From the NCBI GenBank assembly GCA_007644065.1, contig VJWN01000002.1, forward strand, positions 134,135-198,134: 64,000 nt of DNA. Direction: 5' to 3'. Shown piece after piece: positions 47,115 to 59,827 of this stretch. The notes beneath the pieces are model-generated. The model was not told where the DNA came from and did not search any database. It saw only the letters and a list, made by a program, of their open reading frames with translations. The translations under genes were made by a program, and so were the position numbers. Within the stretch, counting starts at the first letter, position 1. Each line of letters begins with the position of its first letter. Origin of the DNA: Margaritispora aquatica (lineage: Eukaryota; Ascomycota; Leotiomycetes; Helotiales; Discinellaceae).

Positions 47115-48133
47115 TCAATAAAAGGTTGATGGGCGCTTTCCGACGAACAACTTGGTACCTGCTGCCTTGGAAACACGGTGAGGAAGGGGGAACTTGAGGT
47201 TCTTTGTGAGGAGTTGCTTGATGTATGGGCGCTTGACATCCTCGGTCTTCTCGAGTTCGACGACCTTGAGGATCTGCAGGAATTGTTAGAAGAAGAATTT
47301 TTGTGGTAGCAGTTAAACATACGTGGATGGAACGGAAACGGGAGCGATGTCTGGCAGCCATATCCTGGTACATGGTCTCGACGGCATCAGTTCTTGACAT
47401 CTCGCGGTACTCCTTGTACATGTTGTGGGTTCCAGAGCGAGAATCGTATCGGATCCAGATACCGAAGTTCTTGACCTTCAATGGGCGCTTCTCGTGGATC
47501 TGCATACAATTAGATACCATATTTGCTCATGCATCTAGGTTTACATACAACGTTAACGGTGACGATCTCTCCATTCGCCTTCTTGACCTTGCGCAACTTC
47601 ATCAAGAAGTACCAGAAACGAGACTTTGCAACCACGGTGTTTGGTGCAAATATTCTCATACGGTACAGCTTAGGAGCTGGGTTTGCCTCCGTTGGCAGAT
47701 GGCGGCCAATGACCTGGTATTCCGTAAGACGACCTGTAGATTTTGTCAGTATTCGCGTAGTACGATTTGAAGCCCGGATTTATATGGTTTGCCGCATCGA
47801 TTCGAAGACTTCCGTAGGATCCAGAGAATTTCACACATCCTGATCAAAGCCATACCGAGGTTTTGTAGCTCATCGCAGCCCCTCAAATTGCAGTTGGCGG
47901 ATTTGATTCCATATCATGATGCCATGCCAACTTCCCCTCACCCCTCATTAATCCCATAAAGACTTTGCTGCATTCTCATCTATTTGTCGCAATCCAAGGT
48001 ATCCAATCCATACAATGCGCAACCCATTCGGAGCTTTCCAGAAGCCAGAATAATTTTTGATTGTCGTCGATGTCATCAGGATCGCAATTCCAAGTTCGGG
48101 CAGACAGAGAGAGGAAATCTAGAGCTTACCCAT
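47115..48133 (-). CDS. RPL20: 60S ribosomal protein eL20 (L20/L18a)
   Basis: Structural protein of the large cytosolic ribosomal subunit. Exons: 48133-48130 (only ATG G), 47733-47549, 47499-47323, 47273-47115, in phase, 174 residues, the family's usual size. Recognisable blocks: [18 protein letters not shown] at the start, [49 protein letters not shown] and the basic C-terminus ([14 protein letters not shown]). A 4-nt first coding exon followed by a 396-nt first intron is an arrangement often seen in fungal ribosomal protein genes, where the long intron may carry regulatory elements. It is transcribed away from the PCI-domain gene at 48616. Confidence 0.96.
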
Positions 48134-48615
48134 CTTCTTGAAGTTAGCAAAAGATTAGAGAGTCAAGGAGCAATAAAGAGAACCTACTTTGAATAGTTGG
48201 GCGAGGTCGTTGTCGTTGTCGATAAGCTGAAGTTCAACCTGCAATCACTCTGGGATTTTTAGTAGGGTTGGGAGAAATTTGTGCCCTCAGTTTGTGCGGA
48301 GAGCTAGTCCAGATTTGGATTAGCCCCGGAGCCTCAAAAGAGTCGAGAAATGTAAACAGAAGGCCGAGAGTGACCAACAAGTTGCCTATAATTGACAACT
48401 GATTGGACTTGACCTCCTAATCGTCTCTTTGTTCAATCGCTTTGTCTTTTGATTTTCTTTTGTCTGCCTTGGTTCTCAATTTCTCTTCCGACTTCAATTC
48501 AGGTGGGTCTGGTCGACAAGTCACGGGATCTTGATCTCAGTCTCGGTCCAGATTGTCATCTTCAGCTCCATCTCTCCCATTGCGATTTCTACAGTAGTAC
48601 TCGTGAACCTTCGAA
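48134..48615. promoter_or_regulatory. Divergent promoter region of eL20 and PCI-domain genes
   Basis: 482 bp between two divergent start codons of housekeeping genes. Both promoters and 5' leaders lie here. A T/C-rich stretch at about 48425-48490 precedes the PCI gene. No specific site is called. Confidence 0.55.
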
Positions 48616-50471
48616 ATGGATCAATTGTTTCAAGATTTCAGCAAATCCTACGAGGACTGGAATGGCTATGGTCTTTCCATGACTCTTTCTCCAGTGTCCC
48701 CAACATCAGATCCAAACAAACTCACCAAGTTTTATCGCAGCACAAACTTCGCTCAAGCACATGGACAATTCAAAAGCAAGTTAATCGCATTGAAACTCTC
48801 TTCAGAAGAAGCCACTGGTTGGGCTGATATCTATTTTGCATATTGGAAGGCTGTTGGTGAGATCTTGAAGGCGGAAGAGGCGACAAGAAACGATACAAAG
48901 GTTGGTACGGCTTTCGTTTCCTGATCCAATCATTCCATGACCAAAGTGCTGTCATGAGCGAGTTTCTTGCATTTTATTCTGATGAGCGCAAATTGGCATA
49001 GATCATGTGACAGTACCTTCCACGAAAACTCAGTGAGACAAACCGAAAACTAACATTTCCACAGGTATCATGGACAAAAGTCTACGAGGCATGGAAGGAT
49101 ACGGCAAATGCCCTCATCAGAAGCTACACAAATCTGGATTTGGGTGCATGGACTGTCCCTTGTCTGTACGTGGTGGGCAAATATATGCGCATCTTTGCCA
49201 TCAAGGCAGACGAGAGTGCAGCAAGCAACGCAAACTCCACCACCAACTTTCAAGATGAAATAAATCCCGATGCAGAGAAGAATGAGAAGCTTGAAGATGC
49301 AGCTAGGCTGTTGAATCGAATTTTCAATATTTGTCTGAGTGATAGGTATAACTCCTTTCCTCTGTAGAGACAATCCTCTGACATCAGCATAGAGCGGAAC
49401 TGGAACATTCTCGGAAATGGGCTCTTTACTATATCATCAATTTGCTGTTTAAGACATATTTCAAGCTGAATTCAATTTCCTTGTCGAAGAACATCATAAA
49501 CGCCGTCGAGGCTTACCGAGGAGACATGCCAGCTTTGGAAATGTTCCCAAAGTCTCATCAAGTGACATACAAATACTACCGTGGAGTCATTTTGTTTTTA
49601 GAAGAAGCTTACGTAGATGTAAGTAGTCTTGCGAATCCAATAAACTATCCACTAACTCCATCAGGCCGAAAAGCAATTAACTGAAGCATGGCAATTGTGT
49701 CACAAGGATGCAATCAAGAACAAAGAGTACGTACCATAACTCAAATCAACTGAAACGCCACTAATCTACCCAGACTCATCCTCACATACCTCATCCCATG
49801 TCACCTACTCACAACACACACCCTCCCCTCCACTAGCCTACTCGCACCCTATCCACGCCTACAGTCCCTCTTCGGTCCTTTATCCCGATGCATCAAGTCC
49901 GGTGATCTAGCCGGTTTCGACGCAGCTATCGTAGCAGGCGAAGAAGAATTCACCAAACGCCGTATCTACCTAACACTCGAACGAGGACGTGACATTGCCT
50001 TACGGAATTTACTTAGAAAAGTGTTCGTGAATGGAGGATTCCAAGACACGACACCGCCGGTCAGAAGGACGAGAATTCCAGTCACTGAGTTCACGGCTGC
50101 TATTTCCATTGGTAGCAAGGAGACTATGGACTCTGATGAGGTAGAGTGTTTGATTGCCAATATGATTTATAAGGTATTTACTCGTTCCCTATCATCAATA
50201 TCACTCATTACCCCTCTTCATTCACCCGCTTTAAAATGACTTCGTCTTTTGATTGCATCAGCAATAGCTGCCTTTGCCTATCAGGCATCGCAGGCACTCC
50301 TATCTCGCTTCGCCTCCTTTGCTTTAGCAACGGGTGAAATCGGGTGACTCAAACGTACATTTACGAGTACAAGCTGACGACAATTAGAACCTGATGAAAG
50401 GCTACATAGCCCGTGAGGCTGGTATTGTTGTGCTCAGCAAGAGCGGTGCCTTTCCTGGTACAGGTGTCTGA
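48616..50471 (+). CDS. csn12: CSN12/Thp1-like PCI-domain protein
   Basis: PCI-domain protein of the Csn12/Thp1/PCID2 family, linked to COP9-signalosome-associated and TREX-2 mRNA-export complexes with a Sem1 partner. Exons: 48616-48900, 49065-49345, 49393-49618, 49665-49726, 49774-50173, 50388-50471, all in phase, 445 residues. Visible blocks: an N-terminal helical region ([15 protein letters not shown]), [46 protein letters not shown] and [12 protein letters not shown] (helical repeats), then the winged-helix part with [12 protein letters not shown] and [19 protein letters not shown] near the C-terminus. The first donor is GTTGGT, weaker than the others, but the join AAG|GTA keeps the conserved sequence. 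Whether it acts as Csn12 or as Thp1 cannot be told from sequence alone. Confidence 0.9.
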
Positions 50472-53210
50472 TGCCAATATTCAGTGCCCAATATAGAATT
50501 TTGGCGAGCATCATGTGGCAACGAGAGGACGAACGAGATTATTTGGAACTTGATGGAAGCAAACAAGCAAGCGAACAAACAAAGTAAACGAAGTAAGGAG
50601 TCACCATTCCACACAACCACAACCAAAGAATGAGGCTCGGTGAGCACAACCAGTCACCGTCACATACCCCACTACACCCACGAAATATAACCCACCAATC
50701 AACATCCAGCCCCCAACTTCCACACCAAACACCCAACCACGAATCACCTCGCAGTAAATTATTACTCATCAAACCTAGCATAACTCCTCGTCGCCTTGTT
50801 TTGCTTTGCCTTGCCTGGTGCTAAAACGGACATCTTCTGTTACACCACATGCGTACCGCACCCGTTTGGACCTGATCTTGGACCCCTGGGCCAAGAAGCA
50901 AGCAACGCATGCAAAAGCGGCACCAGTTTTCGTTCTTTCATCGCATTAGGCTTAGTGCTGTCACACCTGATACTTCTATACCATACCACCGTGACTCAGA
51001 GCTCACTCACCGGGGCTGCTCCCGCGAGCGAGGGGTGCCATGAAGAGGGAGAAACAAAAAGAGCCATTGACGAATCATCAGTCGAGGATAGGGTTGCTTT
51101 CTTGAGCTTCTTTTCTTTACTTCTTCAGGAACATGGATGGAGTCTACCGGTGGTATTATGTATGGCACTAGGAAAGAGCGGCATTATGAAGGTGTGCTGG
51201 TAGCCTTGTAGCTTTCTTGGGTTTGGGCTTAACGTCGAGCTTGGGCACGATGGGTCGCTCACCATACTCTGGCTCCCGTCGTTTTCGAAAAGCTCATGGT
51301 TACCTATGCTGAGAGAATGGGTCACTTTACTTCAGGACACGATACGATGAGGTTTAGTGAGCAGGGCAGGGCACAAAGAAAATGCGGAGGATAGGTAGGA
51401 AGAAGGGAGAGGGGATGGGCATGCACATCGGGCTACTGCAGGCACTGCGACTCTATCCAACTTACCACCTACCTCAAGTCCTTCCCGTCCTACATCACCT
51501 ATCTCTCCAAGTCCCGCAACCACCACCCTACAGTACCTACTTGTAATGCAGTGTTACAAGCACACCTCACTGAACGAGCGAAGGATTCTCCCTCAGCTCA
51601 GCGTGCATGTATACCTAGATATTGCTACCCCCCCCCCCCATCACTCCCCTATCACTCCTCCGCCATCTCAACTCACCTCATCTCGTAGCCAACCACATTG
51701 ATATTTTCAACGTATGTATCCACGTATCCACATATGTTTCTTTTTGGTTTTTTTTTATATCCCCCTCTACCCTGGTTGGGGGGGGGAGCTTGGTGAGCTT
51801 AGTGGTATTGTAAATTCGTATAAGCTGTAGTCTCGTAGCATACAAGCTTAATTGATGAAGGGAGGAAATTGAAAGATATACTTCCAATTCCTACTCTCTA
51901 CTCTCTCACATCTCACATCTCACATCTCCCCCACCAAAAATTCTCACATTCTGCAAATTGCATTCCCACTTCTCTCAAAACTTCCAAAATCGGAAATCTC
52001 CTGAAAATCCCCCTCCAAAAAAAGCCTTTTCCTCTCAAGAATGGCGTTATCGACTCACACTCACTCCTCAGATTAATTTTTCAATTGTGCAAGATGGTCT
52101 TTTTTTCTCTCTCTCTCTTCATATCTGACTTCAAGTGGTGAACATGATGTGATTTCTATGGTTTCAATTTTCTGCTTTCTTGCATTGTTTATCGATCTGA
52201 TTGTTTAGTCTTCTCATGCATTTCCCGTCTTCCCCCTGCGTTCTTTCTCTCTATCTCTCTCTCCCTATCTCATTTAATCCGCCGGAGACCCATTGCCATC
52301 TCCAATTTCCTGTCAAATTTCAATACCTTCTCTCAAATAAAATCCCTTTGATATCAAACCACTCCATTTTGCAATTTCTTCGCGACAACCTGTAAGACGC
52401 AGAAATACAGATAACCCAACCTTTAAGACAGATAGACAGAAAGCTGGAGATAGAGACACACAAGCAAACAAACGAGTAAGCAAGCTAACAAACAGCCAAA
52501 AACAAAAAGCTAAACAGCAAACAACAGATACAAGACAGCAAGAGGCTAAAACCTGACTACGCATCGACGATGCGCACGCGTGAGAAGAGTATTGATACAT
52601 ACATACAAACATACAAGCAAACATACAATCTTGAGTATCCCAGTAACCCAATATCCCAAGTCAAGTCATATTGACTCAGATATCCTTGCCCATTAAGATC
52701 CAGAAGAGTAATTCAACAACCATAATCAAAACCAGGAGACAACTTGGAGAGCCTGAAGCTGATGTCTCGTCTAAATCCGGCCGCCAACGCCGAACAACAC
52801 TGTAAACGCCGGTGTGGTATCAAGTATGAAAGTGAGAAAATGACGATTAGATCCGAAATGAAGATAAATCCGAGGAAGAAATGTAAGCCGTTATTGTTTT
52901 TGTGTCGTGTTTTGTTTTTCATGTGTGGGGAGCATTTGTGTCGATGGCGATGATGCTGATGCCTAGTGCAGGTTGCGGACAATGATGCGAATTGACACGA
53001 TGAGGTATCAAATGTTGCCTGGCGTAGAAGTAAAATTGTCGTTGTGGTGAAATGAGAGGGAGAGAGAAGATGTCGTTGTGGCGAGGATGAAGCGACGGCG
53101 AAGTTGGCGAGAAAGACTCGGAAAGTCATCCATCACCCGACCACTTCACCAACTCCATCCACGTACCAACGACGCGTCATTTTATCTCCTTTCACTCATC
53201 GATCCACCAT
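50472..53210. other. Low-complexity intergenic region, no gene recognised
   Basis: About 2.7 kb, pyrimidine-rich on the plus strand between roughly 51600 and 52400. It contains a C12 tract (51628-51639), a G9 tract (51778-51786), tandem CACATCT units near 51905-51930 and CT-dinucleotide runs near 52095-52110 and 52250. Such strand-biased leaders are common upstream of fungal genes, but I find no downstream plus-strand coding region to match. Confidence 0.5.
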
Positions 53211-54247
53211 CTACTGGTGAGTTCTCACACTCCTTGGTGAGCCACTATTGATCGTCAGTCACCTATTGAACAACGAAGGCAACAGAGGAACTTACGCAAC
53301 ACTAGCAACATCATCAACATGATTACACAACGCCACGAACAAATCAAAGAACAACTGCGACCCTCCAGCCTGCATCTCCATCTGCATGGTGCCGCTACGC
53401 TTGAAGGTACCACGAGAACGGATGATGAGAGCGAGGTAATGTGCTCGTAGCTTGGAGTCGGTGTCGGGTGTGTTAGCGTAGGCGTAGCGAGCAGAGAGGA
53501 GGATAGTGCTGCATTGGATGCCAGATTCTGGTGTTGTTAGAGAGTGTTTGATGGAAGTGAAGTGCTTGTGATATTGATTGATGGTAGGATGGATGCATAG
53601 ACTCACGCAAACCTTGCTTTCTCAACGCAACTCTCTTCAACTCATCCAACCCATACTTCTCCGCCGTACAATAGATCACCGTATCCTTCAACAACTCCCC
53701 GTCCACGCCATGATGATATACGGTACTCTCAACACTGCCATTCCTCCCCTCACCAGTCTCCAACTCCCAGCTATCTCTCTTCTTATTATGCAACAAGCGC
53801 GGGTAATAATCGCCTTTGTACAGATACTCCAACACGGAGCTGAAGATCTCGGGTTCCTCATCGGGCAGCAAGATCCGCTTCGAGTCGGGAGACATGAATT
53901 GGCCTCTGCATGCTGCAGCGAAGAATGGAGAGTGGCAGAGGACGTCTTCGTGAGCAGCGAAGAGGCGTTGTTCACGGCCCACGACGAGGGTTATGATGGA
54001 GGCAGTGAGCGTTCTGGTGGGAGGAGAGATGGTTAGTTGTGAATGGCAGATTGCGAGGGAAGACTTACGATGCGGGCGAGTTGATATCGGTCGGTGGTCT
54101 GCGAGAAGTGAGAGTGTTGGATCGTTCGGGACGATTCTTGGAGACAGCATGTTCGCGGAAGGAGGAGGAGGCTTTGGCTTTCGAGTCTCGTCTTCCTTTT
54201 GAGAAGCTCGTTCCCACTGTTGATTTGTTTAGGCTTCGGTTGAACAT
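53211..54247 (-). CDS. BTB/POZ domain protein
   Basis: BTB/POZ protein, a dimerisation fold used in Cullin-3 adaptors and transcription cofactors. Exons: 54247-54069, 54013-53607, 53527-53296, and probably 53244-53211, giving 283 residues. If the last GTAAGT intron is retained, translation stops at 53292 after 273 residues, so the C-terminal ten residues are uncertain. The N-terminus (residues 1-60) is basic and Ser-rich. The BTB core follows (about 65-190): TASIITLVVGREQRLFAAH, HEDVLCHSPFFAAAC, ILLPDEEPEIFSSVLEYLY and AEKYGLDELKRVAL are the diagnostic blocks. No BACK, Kelch or MATH domain follows, which is typical of the many small fungal BTB proteins. The locus is isolated and gives no pathway clue. 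Confidence 0.85.
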
Positions 54248-57200
54248 TTTGTATTAGAGGTGGGTTTGGTTGAGTTTTTTTGGTCGGTCGGAGCCTGAAA
54301 AAATGGAAGTCGTGAGTTCGTATCGTCGTTGATTTCCGGTGTTGATAATCCTTGGTGTGGTCGATTTTGTCGTGAATATGTTCGTTGTCGATATTGTCGA
54401 TGTTGTCGAAGTTAGTTGTTGATGTCGATGATGATTGTCGAGTTGGCGATGAGATGGTTGAAAAAAGAGAGAGGAACGATCAAATGGGTGGGAGAAAGGT
54501 TTATATATGAACCCGTCACAGTCACCTATCTACCTACCTAGCTATTGAGTGGAAGTGGAAGTGCAGGCACACCAGGACATATTCAGGATAAAACGCGGCC
54601 TGAGCACAGAATAGCACTGGGAGACGCGACTTAAAGTGCATGCAGCAAGCCCCGAGAACACGCTAGTGCGCCTGGCCTCGTGACTCGGTGATTTGCACTC
54701 CAAGCTGACTGGTCTGGGGAGGGTGTCTGCCTTGTTTGATGCCTGGAGTGGCCTGAAGAGTGGATAGGCATATCCCGGTGAGCTGGGATGGAAGACTGGG
54801 GGGAAAGATAGAGCGGCGGCGTGAGAAAGAAGGAAGGACCAAAGGGGAGGGGGTTGTGAAATGTGATGGATTTGATAAGTGAGTGTGAGAGAGAGGGTGA
54901 GTGAGTGCAATCCAACCATGAAGAAGAATGCAAGTATCCGATAACGATTGAAATGGGAAAGCAGAAAACACGAAAACAAGGCAAACGGATCGTGAATAAT
55001 AGATAACGGACTGTGAATTGAAGATACTTTTCTCCAGTCTTTTCCCTGGTATAATTGATTGTGATTTCACCATCATCATCATCATATCCATGTACAACTT
55101 TTTTTTCCCACAAATATAAAGTTTATGTCTCAAGTTGACTCCTTCTTCCTGTTAATCCTGGAAGAAGTTCATGGGGTGAATCTTCGGGCTGATGGATTAG
55201 TGTCGTGCTAAGGCTGAAAGAGGACTCGCGTCTTTCTTGGAAGATCCAGGGCAGTGGTGGCGAGTTGCATGGGGGTGGGTGGGGAGGGGAAAAGGGAAAA
55301 CGTTCAGGTTGGCCGAGGATGTGAGAGGAGCCCCTGAGAGCTGATGAAATGGTGTAACGTCAATCATGAACGAATCCAAGGATAATGTCAAAACTAGTTT
55401 CATGTTCGAATCTTTGGTAATTCACTCATTCTTGGTGGAGTGGATAAACCCTTTGAAGTTCTTGTCTGTGTGAAGTGTATCTTATATATATTTCCGATAT
55501 ATTTCCGTACTCTGCTGAAGTTGGCACGAGTATTTGTTTGTTCGTCTAATCTTCCGAATCTCATTCATATGGAAATATATTTTAAAGTCTGTTTGCTCTC
55601 TCTCCTACCCGTTCTTTTGCATTAAGCAACTAAGCAGCAGTAAATCACGAATTCTATTGATGAATGAGATGAGGGACGAATGTAGTCCTTAAAACTACTA
55701 ATCTCACTCACACATCAGGGAGACCCGACACAGCACAACTTGAGCAGCTGATGATGAGAGGTGCGAAAATAAAAGTACATGGTAATGTCTATCAATGAGG
55801 GTAATGGTGATCATAGTGCTTTTAGAGTTAAGGTTGTGTGGTGGTTGAGAAGTTTGGAGTGTTGTGAGCTGGATATGTATGGCACTTATGCTTTATATCC
55901 TGACAGTTACATTGAGGTCGAAAGGAAAGTAAGTAAGCTTAAAATACTTTATTAAGTTAAATTTCGTAGTTTTTTAATCTTGATACGACCTTTCAGTAAT
56001 AAGTTTGCGAACATTGTTCTAGGAAAGCAAGTATGAGATATTTCGAGATTTTCGAAAATGGTCCTCTTATTGAGATCTATTGTCTTTCGTTGATCTATGA
56101 AGTATAGCTCGTAATTGATATATTCAGAAGCGTATAGATCCGATCCACCATCTCGAAGCACAACAGAATGTATACGTACATCCACACATAGACACACGTA
56201 CATATACGCCCAGCTAACTCCACCCATCTGTTCCATTTTCCTTTCCCCATTGACATACACCATCTCTCGGTCTTCACTCGGCACCAATTAATTCGCCAAA
56301 AAGGATAAAAACCGAAACTCCTACGTACTCGGCTGGGGTTTCGATTCTCTGCTCGTTTGTGCGCGGGTCAGAGTTTTGTTCATTTGGGGTTTTTGGATGT
56401 GCGAATAAACGCATACAACCACTACCACCACCACCACCTTATCCGCCAAAACGTAAACCCAACCCTTCCACAACATCAATCCAGGCACTCAAACCTCTTT
56501 CAAAACACTTACGTCCGTACAAAAGCCTACCACGGTTATCTCATCTCTGCCTCTCATCTTCCTTCCCACCCTCCAAGGCCAAGTAAGCCTAACACCAAAA
56601 CACAAATACAAAACCGTAGCACTAAACACCACAAATCTGAACCTCATCCTGAACCTTCCAACCTGCTGATATAAATTGCGTTGCTGGTACTTCTAAGCTC
56701 GCTTACGCTCTTATTCTTCTGCCTTGGTTGATCAAGTAGTTGTTGATAAGCTCTCTCTTTTGGTGGATGAGATGAGACGAGTTAATATATGAGATAAGAT
56801 GAGATGGGTTGTGTCAGTTCCATTGTGAGTTTTGGATATATTACTTTACTCTTTTCCGGTTTTTCCTTGGGCCTTCATTTAGTTAAGTTGCTTCGAACTG
56901 GAACTGTCTGTTAGTTCCAGATGTTTTCGTAATTTATCGTTTCGTGTCTATTCTTATCAGGCGACATTACGGTGTGTACCCTACCTCAAAGTATTTATCT
57001 GCCTACCCATCTGGCTTCCAATTAGGACAAAAATCTGTCAAAACATCACCCTCTAGATACGTCCTCTTGATCAATGATGTCCCATATGTACGAGATATAT
57101 TCATCGCCAGCGCACATTTTATATCGAGGTCAATCAAGAAGACAAACATCCCGTCGCCTCACCAAGGCTATCTGTCTGCCATGTTTGCATCATACCGCGA

Positions 57201-58009
57201 TCACTACCGTTCTCACCTCCTGATCCGGATCAAGCAATCCGCAAGTCATATCCCAAAGCAAACTTCCACCAGCCCTATGGACCTACCGTCCCACCTCGAT
57301 ACTGAGCAACCCCAAGGTTGTGAAACCTCAAAAATGCCTCGAGATTGTCAAATCCAGTGTCCACGTTTGCTGAGCCGTGTTTGTCAAATTAAGGTTGCTT
57401 GCAGAAGGGAGAGCCTGCTGTTGCGAGGCAATCCGGCGCTTTAGCAGCGTAAGCTGATGCTATAGGAATCAAGTAAAATACTATGTACGGTGATGAGCGT
57501 TTCCAACAGCTTTGATTGGTGATAGTATGCTCTAGATGAGAATTCTTGATCCAGTTAACTTTCAAGCACAGTTAGGATAATGAGCTTTTCGCTAGTCTGA
57601 CCAATCAGAGGGCTTTTCCCCTCCCATCAGTATGGCTAATGGAGGTTCGAGAAAAGAGAACAGTGTTGGCTGCGAAGGTCACATGAACGGCAGTTGAACA
57701 GATCATGGCCATGGTGAGGGCTGTTCTGGTGACTTCTCTACCTCTACCTAAGCCTGGAGGTTGCACTTGGAGAAGTGTTCGGATCTTTGGTCTCCGGGAA
57801 AGGATTTGTTGTGGTGAGTATATATTGACCTACTGCACCTGCTTCTCATCAAGACCAAGATACTTGCCAGTGTTCGTTCTCTCTCAGTTTCAAATCACTC
57901 AAAAATTCCGTTTAGATCATTCCAGTCTAGTATTAGTACTTTCGACTTCCTAACCTCAGTACCTGTTTCATCTCACCCATCATCATCACTTGCCCACTAC
58001 CACACCTGA
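54248..58009. other. Intergenic region, no gene recognised
   Basis: About 3.8 kb. It contains the BTB gene promoter, a CAT trinucleotide run near 55070, and several open frames with Pro/Ser-rich, non-family sequence that I judge to be chance. An unidentified 5' exon of the ubiquitin-like gene at 58010 may lie near 57700-57820, where a GTGAGT donor occurs. Confidence 0.45.
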
Positions 58010-59827
58010 CCTACCAAAAAGCCAACATGGAGCAAAACATCAACACCAAAGCACACTTCGACAACCTCCCATTCAACAGACGCACATCCTAACCTCCCAC
58101 TCCCCCTTCTTCTCTCTTCCCATCAGGCCACCATCCAAGGCCAAATCGTTATCAATACACATTACGGTGCCCGTCACGAGACCTACCAAAGCGATACCCA
58201 CGAGGGTAAGGGCTTCTCTGATAAAGAGGATACCGAAACAATCTGGTCTACTGAGTCGAATGCTGGGGATGACAATCACCAATCTTTCGATGATGATGCT
58301 CCAGCTCATCACAATGACCACCTGGACTCTTCACCTCAGTCAGAAGATTCGATCCACCCAAACTACATCTATCGCCCCTATCCATGTCCCTCGCCTCCTC
58401 CCTCTCGCTGTCATTCACCTCCTCCATCTCCCCATCTTACTCATAACCGCACTCAGCACCAAGTCCAGCTACCACAACCACACCAACAATTATACTCCTC
58501 AGACTCGGCATTCAAAAACGCAATGATTGACATCTTCCAAGCTATCGCCGAAGCAAGTGGAAGATCTCGGACTAGTGGGAATGATGGCAATGGTGCCTTC
58601 GAAGCCCCAAAAGCACCAATCAGATTCCAAGATGCTGTCGAAGAAAATTTGTGTTTCCGTTTGAAGAAGTTCGGACTTGGGATGTGAGTCTTATTCTTTT
58701 TGTTTTTGCTTTATTTCTTTCTTTTCACCTATGAAGTTTGATGTTCATTATTCGTTCGCTTAATTTAGTTGTACTATATCGCATCATGTCATCTTCTGCA
58801 TTCTATGTACAGCTGTCATGTATTGCTTCTCCATTGTTCTCAAATGCTCTTCACCCCTACAAAAACCAATAACTAACGGTAAAATAGGCACTCATCCACC
58901 TTCTCACAATAGCACCCACCCAAATACCCACTTTAGTCCCCTACGTCTCAGCAGAACACTTCGATCTCCTCTCTGCACAGGGAGATATTATTCTTCCTCG
59001 GCTGTGGGGTGCGTGGTTTCAGCCTGGTGAAGTGGTGTATATGCATCTGTGGCCTATTGAAGACGACAGAGGCGAGAGGGAGAAGGAAGGAGAAGTGAAG
59101 GAATGTAAGAGAATGGAAAATGGGAGAAATTATGACGAGAGAGTGGGAAATGGGAATTTTGGCGAGGGTTGGGACTCCGGCGGCGTTAGCGAAGAGTGGA
59201 AAAGTTGTGCGGGCAGGGAGAGGGCGAAGAGTGGTGATCACTGTGGTATGTCTAAGCCTTCCTCGTTCTTGTGTTCGTGGTATTTTTGGTTGAGGGCTTG
59301 GGTTTGGCTTTGAGTTTGAAGTTGGCTTGATATCAGCGAGAGTGATCGAGCGAGTAACGAGAATACGCAGCTCACTTCGTCTCATAGATCTCGAATCCCT
59401 CACAACACGCACCGGGACATCTGTCTCATCATTCTCAACCAAATCCACGTTCTTCACCTCCACATACACCACGGCACCAACACGCTTCTACGCCCGCCAA
59501 ACACCTCTCATCCGCTACCTACTTCTCCTGCTCCTTAACCTCTGCATCGTGATCTCGGTGTTGCTTCCCATGGTGATGTTTATTCTAGTGGAGGGGCTGA
59601 GAGGGAAGATACTAGTTGTGGCTGTTTGTGCAGTTGTGGGATCGCTTGTAGGTTCTTGTGTTGGTGTAGTTATGGGTGGAACGGAGCTGGGGAAGAGCGG
59701 AATCAGAGGCAGGGATGGCGGGGACGGGGGCGAGCTTGTTTTGGATGGGTATATTGTTACTGTGTTACTTGTTGCTGGATTGATGATCTGGGCCGCGCTC
59801 GTAGACGGATTGGACCTTAATTTCTAA
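58010..59827 (+). pseudogene. Ubiquitin-like-domain (ULD-type) membrane protein gene with a frameshift
   Basis: Fungal protein with a ubiquitin-like domain of the type often tied to STAND or heterokaryon-incompatibility-like proteins, followed by a membrane region. Segments: open frame 58010-58683, then exons 58888-59245 and 59337-59827, joined in phase. The first part is disordered (Ser/His/Pro-rich). The ubiquitin-like block starts APIRFQDAV in one frame and continues FVFPFEEVRTWD in the next, so about one base is missing near 58640-58647. Downstream the fold continues as PYVSAEHFDLLSAQGDIILP and VVYMHLWPIEDD. The last exon has two hydrophobic segments (LLLLLLNLCIVISVLLPMV and a Gly/Val-rich one) near the C-terminus and ends at 59827. 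No start codon was found in the first frame; an upstream exon is likely. Either the gene is decaying or the base is an assembly error in an A-rich run. Confidence 0.62.

Noticed and set aside
52713..53129. 138-codon minus-strand open frame with hydrophobic segments
   Set aside because: His/Ser/Phe-rich translation of a low-complexity region; no family, lies downstream of the BTB gene.
56944..57444. 166-codon plus-strand open frame
   Set aside because: No family resemblance and no supporting splice or start context.
57990..58526. 178-codon plus-strand open frame with an ATG
   Set aside because: It is in a different frame from the ubiquitin-like protein and reads Ser/Thr/Leu-rich low-complexity sequence; judged to be a shadow of that gene.
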